Shown: positions 54,625 through 64,000 of the stretch, piece by piece
Layout of the letters: every line of letters starts with the position of its first letter
How positions within the stretch are numbered: position 1 is the stretch's first letter
Source: Cordilura impudica
Lineage: Eukaryota; Arthropoda; Insecta; Diptera; Scathophagidae
Direction: 5' to 3'
DNA: 64,000 bases
Assembly (NCBI GenBank): GCA_963682025.1
Contig: OY821517.1
Span: forward strand, 293,585,670 to 293,649,669
Notes under the pieces: generated by a model
What the model saw: only the letters and a program-made list of their open reading frames with translations
What the model was told of the DNA's origin: nothing
Database searches by the model: none
Made by a program: the position numbers and the translations under genes

Positions 54625-56129
54625 TTAGGGATTTTTTTTATTATGCACACAAAAAAACACACACACACACATAAAGAGTGTTATATTTTTATTGGTAGGG
54701 TGGTGGAGGATGTTGTTTATTTTTTATTTATTGTTGGTTATTTTATGATTGGTACAAAAAAAATTTTTTACTAATTAACTAACTCAATTATTAAAGATGT
54801 TATTTTTCATTTAGAAAAAATTTATATAATTTGAAAGTTCGTTCCTATTGAATATGTTTTAACATATAACAGTTGTTATTGTAAGTAGTATTTAAAAACA
54901 AAAAAAAGCACACCATAACTTGTAATAGTAGTTAAGTGAAGGTTATAAAGCATTGAAAAGTACAGAATTAAGATTATTATTAGAGTGTTATTAATATTAT
55001 AACAGTTTGACGTTGTTCTTATGAACAACATAAAATTATCAATATTTTGTTTGTGGTAGGAAGCATATCTTTCGTAAAATTCATAATTACTGTGTGAGCA
55101 GAACAATTATTAAACAGACCGGTTTCAGTCATTAAGAGTTTATCGGTGATTTCCTTTTTATTGTAATTTGTACAAAGGGTGGCCGTGAGTTTTGAGCCTG
55201 CGTCTATCTTTACATACACTTGTACTTATACTTCTTGGCAATGAGCTTAAACGCATTAAGCTTTAGCCATGGCTATGAGCAGTGTGCTTAGGAATCAGTT
55301 TACATACCGCATAGCTTTAGTGTGTGCCAATCGCAAAAGATCTTATAGTAATTGTTATAATTAGATTATTTATGGATTTTTCACTTTTAATCTCTACAAT
55401 TCTCATTTTCGTAGGAGTTGCCATATGTGATGTAAGGGTTTTACATTATTCACATGGCACCACTATATTAGAGATGTGGCTGCATAGCAAATTCATATTT
55501 TAATTTTTTAGGTTGTGAATTAATTGTTAATTTAATTATAATTTGAAATTTGTTTTCTTTAAATTAGTTTTCTTTATAGAAATTTTAGAGTATTTTACTA
55601 TAGGAAAGTCCTAAGAATCGATTTAGTTATAATCGAAATTAATTTTTAAGTTATTTTACAATCTTCTGATTGCGAAACAAATCTTTTAGAATCTAATGAA
55701 GATTATTTCAGTATTTCTCTCAAAGAAACTGTTAGAAATGTTAAGGTGTTGTGAAATGCATTTAAATATTAATTAATCTAAGCGTTTTCAAAATCTATAA
55801 ACCTTGAAACCACAGAAAATGGGAAAGTCTATAGAATAATCTGAGTTATATAGAAAAAAAAAGTCTGCCAAATTTTAAGGCAATACCTTCGTTGGTCCCA
55901 CCGTCACGCTCGTTTCTTAAAAAAAAAAAAAATGAATTTGATGATTTTAATATCGGTTTTTTTTTTTTTTTTTTTTTTTTTGTTGAACAAAGAAGTTCCA
56001 TTAAATTTTGGAACATTAAGGATGTTACAGTAGGCTTATAGTGACCAGGGAATAACGAAAAAAAAAAATATTGTAAGTGGTACGAATAGTCCCAAGAAGG
56101 CACAGAAAGCGTGGAAGATAAATAGTGAG
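54625..56129. other. Upstream of the first visible ctrip exon
   Basis: Probably intron. Includes a (CA)n tract at about 54646-54671 and T/A runs near 55920-55980. No start-codon exon was recognised. Confidence 0.45.
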
Positions 56130-57510
56130 AAAAAACATTAAATGATTAACCAACACGTCAATGAAATCAAAGATTTGGAGCTGAAAAATCGTCAACTAAG
56201 AATTTGAGATGTTTTTGATAATGTTGTTATTTCAAAGGGATTAGTCAAGATCGTTATACAAGTTAATTTGGACCTCAAACGCGACAAATCTTGATTGGTT
56301 CCAAAAACACGAAATTAAAACAAGTAAGAAAATTATAGTCGGTCTAGACCGACTATACGATACCCTATACCATGCGTTTAGAAACTCTATCTCTTAGGCC
56401 CAACTAACTGGACATTGAAAATAAGCAAAAACCAAATTTGAGTGGGATTTTTATTAATTTTTTTGGCTGCAGATATGAAAAAGTTCATATCGGATGCTAT
56501 ATCTATAAAGGGACTAGGTCCAAAAATGGACCGATCCTGATCATGTTTGGTAAAGTCTCTTGTATTTTGCAAAAATATGTACAAACAAAATTTGAGAAGA
56601 ATCAGTGCAATATTTTTGTTTTTTAATAGATTTAACTGAAGATCGGGAAGCAGCTCCATATGGGGTCAAAGGGATCATTTTTGGACTACTCATTAGTGGA
56701 TGTAATGAACGCATACAAACCCAATTTGAGTAAGATCTATATGACAATTTGGATCTTATGGCAATTTATGTCGATTTCATATGGGTAATTTGTATGGGGG
56801 CTAGGTCTGAACATGGACCGATTCTCACCAATTTCAATAGCGTTCATCCCATGGCCGATAAAAGCTTATATACCAAATTTCATCAAAATATATTCATATT
56901 TGCGACCTGCAGTTTGATTACAAGCTTTACATGGACACACAGACGGACGGACGAACATTGTTAAATCAACTCAGAAAGTGATTCTGATTCGATCGGTATA
57001 ATTAAAGATGGGTCTAGCAGCACAAAGTCATTATACCCAAACCACATAGTGGTATAGGGTATAAAAAATATCTCTGAAACAGTCCATTCTGACTAGCACG
57101 AACGAAATGAAACCCATCATTGTGAATTATAAGACTTTGATCAATGCCAAGTCTGTGGATCGAAACAGACCATTTAAGCGAATATCGTGCCATATGTGAA
57201 GCCTATCCGAAAAGATCACGCAAAAATCAAGGTCATGTTAATAATTTTCTGCGATTACTGAGGTGTGGAGCATTATGACTTCCTTCTGCCTGGACAAACT
57301 ATATTATTTGAGTGTTGTGAGTCGTTTAAGTGAAGCTATTCGCAAAAAGAGACTAAAATTATGGGTTTCGAGACCATTTCGCACAAAATTCGACTCTTAT
57401 CGTTCCACAAGCGCCGTAATTCGCCTGTTTTAAAACCATGTGACTTTGGGCTTCTCAATAAACTCAAAAGACCTGTCCGGTGACATCATTTTGAATAGTT
57501 TAAGGAGATA
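56130..57510 (+). pseudogene. Old mariner-like relic split by a 770-bp repeat
   Basis: Before the repeat (56160-56290) the frame reads EIKDLELKNRQLRIRDVFDN and VVISKGLVKIVIQ, the transposase helix-turn-helix. After it (57070-57510) come CGALLLPPGQTI-type and later C-terminal pieces in broken frames. The two halves flank copy f, so the repeat probably inserted in the mariner. Highly decayed. Confidence 0.5.
56319..57063 (+). repeat. 770-bp dispersed repeat, copy f (subfamily B)
   Basis: Starts AACAAGTAAGAAAATTATAG with the full palindrome TAGTCGGTCTAGACCGACTA and ends GGGTATA. It carries the subfamily B deletion (TGGGGTCAAAGGGATCATTT) and an additional gap near 57016, where GGGTCTAG joins CAGCACAAAG directly. 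Confidence 0.9.
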
Positions 57511-59239
57511 CAAGCCGAATTGTTGCTCGCTTTGAAGATAATTCCCGAAATCAACTTTAGCAATTGTTTCGAGTGCGATGAAATTGATTTCGAAGAATGG
57601 ATAAAGATTTTTCAATTTATAATAAAAGTCATCTTTTCATCTGAACACAAGCTGTTCAGGGTTGAATGAGATTGTGTAAGTTTGTATAAATTTGTGGATT
57701 TCGCTATATGCTCAGATCTAGCTCCCATGCAAATGTCACCTTTGAATTAACTTAAGAGCCAGATTATCACATTTCTTTTAAGATTGTTCGATCTATAAAT
57801 TATTAGTATAAAAACTTAAGATATTTTTTTTTACTAAAAATGGATTTATATGTTTTTAGAATGTTATGGCCCTCTTACGATTTCCGAAATGATGAGATCC
57901 TTAGATCATTATTTATAAACAACTTAAGTCTGAGGATTCTTTTAAAAAAGAATGAGAGAGTTTCTGGCCTTTGTAGTTGAAGGGGTTTTTTGAGAAAAAT
58001 ACAGAAATGATTTTTGTTTAACAAAATTTTGTTAGCTTCCAAACCGCTTATAATTGGTTTAAGTTGTTAGAAACTCAGTAATATTAAACAGGTTAACGGA
58101 GGTAAACAATTTTTATAAAAACATAAATGCTATAAGTTTTTTTCAAACGCTTTTAAAACATCTTTAATAATTGTTTAATTATTAATAATTATTGTACACA
58201 TTAAAAGGTACATAGTAAATTATAAAATGTTGAATTAAAAACAACACAAAAAAATAAAATATTCATAATTTTGTTTTAAAGATTAACAACAATTACAAAA
58301 AAAAAAAAGAATATGGTCCTGCGTGCAAACAAATAAAATTTTTTTAAAATTATAATACTGTGTGATGTTGATTTTTTTTTTAAATAGTTTTTTGTTCTAA
58401 ACTTCACATTAACTGCCAGAGCTGCCACCTCCGTTAAAGTGCAAATTTTATTTTCATATTTAAAAAAATAAATGATTTAAAATTCATACTTTATAAATTT
58501 GTTAAACATAAAAATTTTACTAAGAAACAGAAAAATCCATTGAAATTTAGTTTTTTTTTTTTTGTATTATTTACTTAAAAATGCGATGTGTGTTAATGAT
58601 GCAACAAGCTTTATATGATTATGATTTAATTGACAATGTTATATTGTGGTCATAATTTTTATTTTAATATTAGTATAATGATTTTAATTTAACGTTGGGT
58701 TTTTTATATATTTTGTTATATACATATTTATATACACTGACTGTTTCCAAATGACTTTGTATAAATGATTTCTTTTTTGCTAAAGGCAGAATTATAATTG
58801 ACTTTAGCCAACTTAGGTTTTGAAATATTAATTTTTTTCATTACTCCCGGTTGTGTTTTTCATATCGTCTTAATAATAATACAATTTTTCTAACGAAAAA
58901 AGCGTTTAAAAAATCTCAAAATACATATTAAAATACATTAACAGTGAAGTTAAAAAAAAATCAAATAATCTTTATATAGAAGTGCCCTTTTAATCGAAAA
59001 CCTAAAAAAGTTGCTTTTTTATATTCATAATATTACATAACATAAAAACCAAAAATTATAAATATGTATAAGAGGATACATAAACTGAAAATCGGTTCGA
59101 TTGAATAAGAGTTTACGAGTTAAGTACCAACATTGTTGCTAACGTTAGCAACAAAAATATTGTTGCTAGACAAGTGAGGCATTCATATAAAATATAAATG
59201 TATACATTTCTGTAAACGATTGCTAATATTAAAGGCATT
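57511..59239. other. AT-rich non-coding DNA
   Basis: No gene or repeat family recognised. Confidence 0.45.
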
Positions 59240-59330
59240 CATCGGCTTTATGTAGTGGAGTGGTTGGAGTTCTTGCCTACAAATTCTGCGTTTAGTGGTT
59301 CAAATACAACCAGCGGTAATTTAATTTGCA
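59240..59330 (+). repeat. tRNA-like SINE head or tRNA pseudogene
   Basis: GTAGTGGAGTGGTTGGAGTT resembles the A box of tRNA-derived promoters. GTGGTTCAAATAC, about 40 nt later, resembles the B box (GGTTCRANYCC with changes). The short stretch is more GC-rich than its surroundings. A stable acceptor stem was not found, so a functional tRNA is unlikely. Confidence 0.45.
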
Positions 59331-59834
59331 ATTTTCTTAAATACCGGAAAATTGTGCAAATAAAAATTCCCATAATATTTTGGTTTATTCGACAATAAAT
59401 AACAAAAAATAAATACACAATAAATAAGAAGAAATTAATTTTGGAGTAATTTAATTAATAAAATCAATACAAATATTTTCTATAACAATATAAATAAAAA
59501 TGTAACGATATACGAAAAATCTAAAGTAAAGAAAAAACCAAATAAACAACGATCTACAAAACAATGGATCAGTGATGATTTAGTGAAAAGCTGCGAAAAC
59601 CACAAATTTATGGAAGAAAATATAAACAATATAGAAATATATGAAACAAAAAATTTTATATGGGAAAAATAATTGTTACCGCCAAAAATTTGTTGAAAAT
59701 CATAATAACCCTCGTGTATAACTTGGCAACTAATTAACGAGATAAAAGGTTAGACTGTAAAAAATATAGATGAATTAATTTTTGAAAACTTTAGAATTCA
59801 AAATTTTTTAAAACATTAAAAAATTAAAAAAAAA
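59331..59834. other. AT-rich non-coding DNA
   Basis: Possibly the body of the SINE-like sequence in its first part. No gene seen. Confidence 0.35.
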
Positions 59835-60590
59835 AACAAGTAAGAAAATTATAGTCGGTCTAGACCGACTATATGATACCCTATACCATGCGTTCGGAAA
59901 CCCTATCTCTTAGGCCCAACTAACTGGACATAGAAAATAAGCAAAAACCAAATTTGAGTGGGATTTTTATTAATTTTTTTGGCTGCAGATATGAAAAAGT
60001 TCATATCGGATGCTATATCTATATGGGGACTAGGTCCAAAAATGGACCGATCCTGACCATGGTTGGTAACGTCTCTTGTATTTTGCAAAAACATATACAA
60101 ACAAAATTTGAGAAGAATCAGTGCAATATTTTTGTTTTTTAATAGATTTAAGTTAATATCGGGAAGCAGCTCTATATGAGACCAAAGGGATCATTAATGG
60201 ATGTAATGAACGCATACAAACCCAATTTGAGTAAGATCTATATGACAATTTGGATCTTATGGCAATTTATGTCGATTTCATAGGGGTAATTTGTATGGGG
60301 GCTAGGTCTGAACATGGACCGAATTTCATAGCGTTCATCCCATGGCCGATAAAAGCTTATATACCAAATTTCATCAAAATATATTCATATTTGCGACCTG
60401 CAGTTTGATTACAAGGTTTACATGGACACACAGACGGACGGACGGACGGACGGACATTGTTAAATCAACTCAAAAAGTGATTCTGATTCGATCGGTATAA
60501 TTAAAGATGGGTCTGGGTCAAATATTTTTGGTTGTTACAAACAGCAGCACAAAGTCATTATACCCAAACCACATAGTGGTATAGGGTATA
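59835..60590 (+). repeat. 770-bp dispersed repeat, copy g (subfamily B)
   Basis: Complete ends: AACAAGTAAGAAAATTATAG with the palindrome, and ATAGTGGTATAGGGTATA. It has the subfamily B form (GAGACCAAAGGGATC) and lost the TTTTTGGACTACTC block that follows it in other copies. Its GACGGACGGACG tract is longer than in other copies. Confidence 0.9.
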
Positions 60591-60695
60591 AACATTAAAA
60601 AATTTTACCTTTAGAAACAAGAAATATTAATCGGGAAATAACTTTACCAAATTCTATGTATATTGAACACACTACGGAAGAAAAAATCGTCAACA

Positions 60696-61190
60696 TACGA
60701 GGGCGGATCAATAAGTCTGCGACTTTTCTAACTTCCCTCGTAGTTATATGAAATGCAACACTGCTCCCATAAAGTAACACCTGTTAATAGACTACTGTAA
60801 AATTTTGAGCAAGTTCCGTCATTTACTTTGCGTTTAACAGCTGTTCAAAACATACAACCTCGTGTTATTTTATTTTTTTTTTTTAATGAAAAAAGGGAAT
60901 TTCATTAAACATTATTTTTTGCGAATAAGTGACTACTTCCTATTTCCAAATCTAAAGAAATGACTCGGTGGAAAGAGATTTAGCTCCAACGATGAAATTT
61001 TTGATCAAAGAAATGCCTATTTTATGGACCTCGAAAAATCCTATTTTTTGGAAGGCATACAAAAATTGGAGAAACGTTGGACTAAGTGTATTGAGCTAAA
61101 AGGAGATTATGTTGAAAAATATTTTTTTTTTTGCAAAAAAAAAAAAAAAATTTCATTCTAAGTCACGGACTTATTGATCCGCCTTCGTAT
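60696..61190 (+). mobile_element. Mariner deletion derivative, copy 3 (about 495 bp)
   Basis: Both ends are present (TACGAGGGCGGATCAATAAG at 60696; GATCCGCCTTCGTA to 61189, with TA). Only the 5' leader and the last transposase codons ([11 protein letters not shown], then [13 protein letters not shown]) remain. It is a shorter, MITE-like member of the same family as copies 1 and 2. Confidence 0.9.
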
Positions 61191-62197
61191 TAACAAAACT
61201 AAACGTAAGAAAAAGTGTAGGTTATAATGGAATTAGACCGATAGACATAAAAAAATAATACTGCAATATTTTCATCAATAGTAACTTCCTTCATAATCCA
61301 AAGTATTTTTGTGGTTTTCTGGAATAACCACGTATGTCCATTTTTGTCAGTTTTGAGTTAACGATGCCAAATATATTAATTTTTAACGCTCTTTACATGT
61401 GTTAAATTTTTTAAAAAAAATTTTGACCATTTCTGAGATTTTCTTTAAATAACGACGTAACTTAAATGGTTATTAAATTAATTTGCAGCACTATCGACGT
61501 GTGTCAACCTACGTTTGATCGCTGATAAATTATTTTCTCAGAAAACGACACATGCAAAATAATTTTGGATTATTTTTCAGTTTATAACCACTTATAAAAA
61601 CTTGTGCGTTTATTTCTGTTATTTTTTGTCACTATTATGCTTGATACGTTGTTATGTTCTCATCCTAAGTCCCGTTAACTTTTTGTTGACGAACAAAAAA
61701 ATCCATTTTTCAAGCAACAACAACTTATGTCTACATGGGTGGTTGCATTGGTAGTTTTCTTTTTCAAAGAATACGACGTTTGTCGACATAAGTTGTTTTA
61801 TCTGCACACACTTTAAGTGTTATTTACATATTGTTTTTCGCCCTTCTCTGGGATCTATTCTGAAGATTTTTGACTCAAAATTTTATATAAAGTATTTATT
61901 GCCCATATCTACAGGACTGTTAAATAAAATCCTCTAAAAACTTTATATCGAGCCAATAATTTCAAATATAACGTTTCTTGGCTCCCCTGAACATTTTGAT
62001 TTTATGACATACGCGGTTATTCTAGAAAACCACAGATATAAGTTCTTCGGCATATATTTTCGAAACTGTTAAAAACGTCCCTTGTACAAAAGCGGGAAGA
62101 TAATGTAAATAACTACAGACCCATATCCATACAAATCAAATAAGTAATAATTGCAGTACCACCATTGAACGACACGTTTAAACGGAGAATACGAATA
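61191..62197. other. Non-coding DNA
   Basis: No supported gene or recognised element. Confidence 0.4.
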
Positions 62198-63379
62198 TAC
62201 TACATGGAGTGAAAACTCCGTGGCCTAACAATGAAAACCCTATTTTTTGGATTGGAAATAAATTTTATTCTTCAACGTATCTCCGTTAAGTAAAATGCAT
62301 TTCTTCCAACGATGCTCTAAAATCTTGATACCCTTGAAAAAATAAGATTTGTCAAATTCTTCAAAATAGGCTTCCGTCTCTGACATGACCTCTTCATTTA
62401 TGTAACACCTCTTTACCTGGGAACATATAATAATCATTGAGTTCCAAGTCTGGAGCCAAAGCAGATGAATGCGCCGTTGCATTATCATGATGGTACAAGG
62501 TTTTCTTCTTAAGTGGGGTAATTTTTTCTTGATCCAATCAGTCCAATACTCAACATAGTACTTGGTAGTTATTGTTTTTCCTTTCTCCAAGTAATCAATT
62601 AATATTATACCACGTGCATCCCAAAAAGCACTGGCCAATACCTTTCGAGCCGATTGTTGAGTCTTTGGCCGCTTTGGTCGGCTTTTGCACGCTTGTAACC
62701 ACTCCGCAGATTGTCTATTGGACTCCAGTGTATAATAATGAATCCACGTCTCATCCATTGTTATAAATCGACGTAGGAATTCAGTTGGAATTACTTCAAT
62801 TATATCCACAGCAAACTTTGAATCATGAATACGTTTCAGATTTTTGTTCAACTGTTAAAATTCGCGGCACCCATCAAGCAAAAAGCATTTTCATATTTAA
62901 ATGCCGAAATCACTGTGTTGATATCTTTATGATGCCAGCAATCTCACTCACTTTAATTTTTGGATCATCCAATACAACCTGATGCACTTTTCCTACGTTT
63001 TCTTCGGTGACTGCCTTATATGGACGACCAGGACCATCTGTATCATTTGTGCTTGTACGACCACGTTTAAATTAGAAATACCACCTTTTAACCATTGAAT
63101 ATGACCATAATGTTTATCAATCCATTCTTTGGCTTTGACAGTATTTTTTCCCGCCAAAAAACAATGTTTAATCGAAACAAGAAACTCTGCAATCCATTTT
63201 GTCGCAAACTCTAAAAGCAGCACAATTTTTACGACGGTAACTTTTTTCTAATTAGTGAAATGTCATGAAATTTTGGCACGATTTTTCTGAAAGTTGGTCC
63301 TACTGAATAAACAAAAAAAAAACTGGCACTTGTCACGCCATCTCTATATGAGGCCACGTACTTTTCACTTGATGTAGTG
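62198..63379 (-). mobile_element. Mariner element of a second subfamily, inactive
   Basis: Imperfect inverted ends: ACTACATGGAGTGAAAACTC and CGTGGCCT near 62198-62226, and the inverse of ACTACATCAAGTGAAAAGTA and CGTGGCCT near 63351-63378. On the minus strand the transposase starts near 63223 and includes KVHQVVLDDPKIKVSEIA, then RRFITMDETWIHYYTLES (first Asp), SAFWDARGIILIDYLEKGKT and, in another frame, HHDNATAHSS (second Asp). This runs straight into LAPDLELNDYY. The roughly 34-residue spacing to the third Asp has been shortened by a deletion. Frameshifts lie near 62500 and 63000. Confidence 0.85.
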
Positions 63380-63544
63380 CTAACTACAAAAGAGATCACC
63401 TAAAGCGGCCTACTCATTATATCACCTTAGCTATTCCGCAACGTACTGTGTACTATGTCTGCCTGGGGAAATTCTGCTCCTTGTAAAAGACGCAACAGAT
63501 ATAAAATCGTTTCCCTTAAATCATGTGGATCTCACCAATATTAT

Positions 63545-63700
63545 AACAGAAATTACTACAACAAGAACAATGTAGCAACATTAGCAGCAGGACATCAATT
63601 GTAAGCAACAATGACTCAAAAACAACAATCTCTAACACAGAACCAACAACTACAACAACAACAACATTCTTAGCAATGATAACAACAATAAGGAGATCGA
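63545..63700. repeat. CAA-rich low-complexity tract
   Basis: Dominated by CAA/ACA triplets (for example AACAACTACAACAACAACAA) but with stops in all frames. No long frame supports a coding poly-Gln or poly-Thr tract. Confidence 0.6.
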
Positions 63701-63829
63701 AAAAATTGTAACACGCGTATTTCCTATTTTATTTGATTTTTTTTCTTTCTTTGTTGTGTTAGGCCAAGAAAATAGAAAGCATATTTAAAAGAACTTGCAA
63801 CACATCCCAGCCCGGTTAACTCAATGATC

Positions 63830-64000
63830 GGAATATTTGGTGCGAAAAGTTGAAGCCAATGCAGGTTTTAGTACATAATGACTGACGAAACGTATGTATG
63901 TACTGGTAATTTTTCGCAGCTTTCGGGTCAAAATTTTTATGTTGCTCATGCTCGAGGTAATGTCCAAAATAAGCAGAAAAGAAATTCCTGGTATGGCAAG
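63830..64000 (+). pseudogene. Tc1-like transposase fragment running off the window
   Basis: The frame from about 63880 reads MTDETYVCTGNFSQLSGQNF and YVAHARGNVQNKQKR. This is the same family as 35820-40385 (MDDET...LPG-x-x-FY-x-A-x-x-RGNV). The first catalytic Asp region is preserved. The rest lies beyond 64000. Confidence 0.7.

Noticed and set aside
63545..63700. Poly-Gln/Thr coding exon, perhaps the ctrip start exon
   Set aside because: Stops occur in every frame and the CAA richness is on the plus strand, whereas ctrip is on the minus strand.

Overview
The window is AT-rich insect nuclear DNA, most likely from a schizophoran and probably calyptrate fly. The reasons are a spliced ctrip (circadian trip, TRIP12-type HECT ubiquitin ligase) gene with Drosophila-like amino-acid content, GT-AG introns, CAG/CAA-rich coding repeats, and many mariner, Helitron, hAT, pogo and jockey-type elements. 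No bacterial, viral or CRISPR feature was seen.

The only host gene I can support is ctrip on the minus strand. Nine coding exons lie between 54624 and 22413. All splice junctions are GT-AG and all phases agree: 8586 nt, 2861 codons plus stop. From N to C terminus it encodes a Q/H/P/S/A-rich disordered region (52671-54624), a linker exon (51406-51528), armadillo-like repeats plus a WWE domain and a long Ser/Thr/Gln-rich region (41849-45675), then the central region and a HECT domain split over the last exons. The catalytic-cysteine motif is in the last exon. The first exon with the start ATG was not found and should lie upstream (higher coordinates, perhaps beyond 64000). Four introns are short (65-100 bp). 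The others are 1.1, 5.7, 6.4 and 10.0 kb, and the three largest are packed with transposons.

Region by region: 1-2050, a decayed hAT-like transposase. 2280-9060, two kinds of LINE fragment, with a hAT-like transposon (exact 8-bp target duplication) in the first; inside that sits a second transposon with CACGGTG ends, 155-bp inverted repeats and a RAG1/Chapaev-like transposase. A Tc1-like transposase follows. 9150-14656, a pogo/Tigger-like element carrying a mariner deletion derivative, two copies of a 770-bp dispersed repeat and a small inverted-repeat element. 14.7-22.4 kb, very AT-rich DNA with a degenerate tandem array, tandem duplications, a foldback-like element and the ctrip 3' UTR. 22.9-32.8 kb (largest intron), a tandem satellite, a jockey-like LINE split by a Helitron, a hAT relic and more Helitron sequence. 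35.4-41.8 kb (intron), a nest of at least four levels (Tc1-like relic, CAG-duplication element, Helitron or TTA-duplication element, 770-bp repeats). 45.7-51.4 kb (intron), Helitron and mariner relics. 54.6-64 kb, upstream intron or flank with mariners, 770-bp repeats and a tRNA-like SINE head.

The strongest evidence is excision logic. At five places, removing an insertion together with its expected target-site duplication restores an uninterrupted transposase or reverse-transcriptase frame. This fixes the ends of the hAT-like, CACGGTG, mariner, Helitron and CAG-duplication elements to the base. The most novel candidates are the CACGGTG element, the seven-copy palindrome-ended 770-bp repeat with two subfamilies, and the foldback-like element with tandemly repeated arms.
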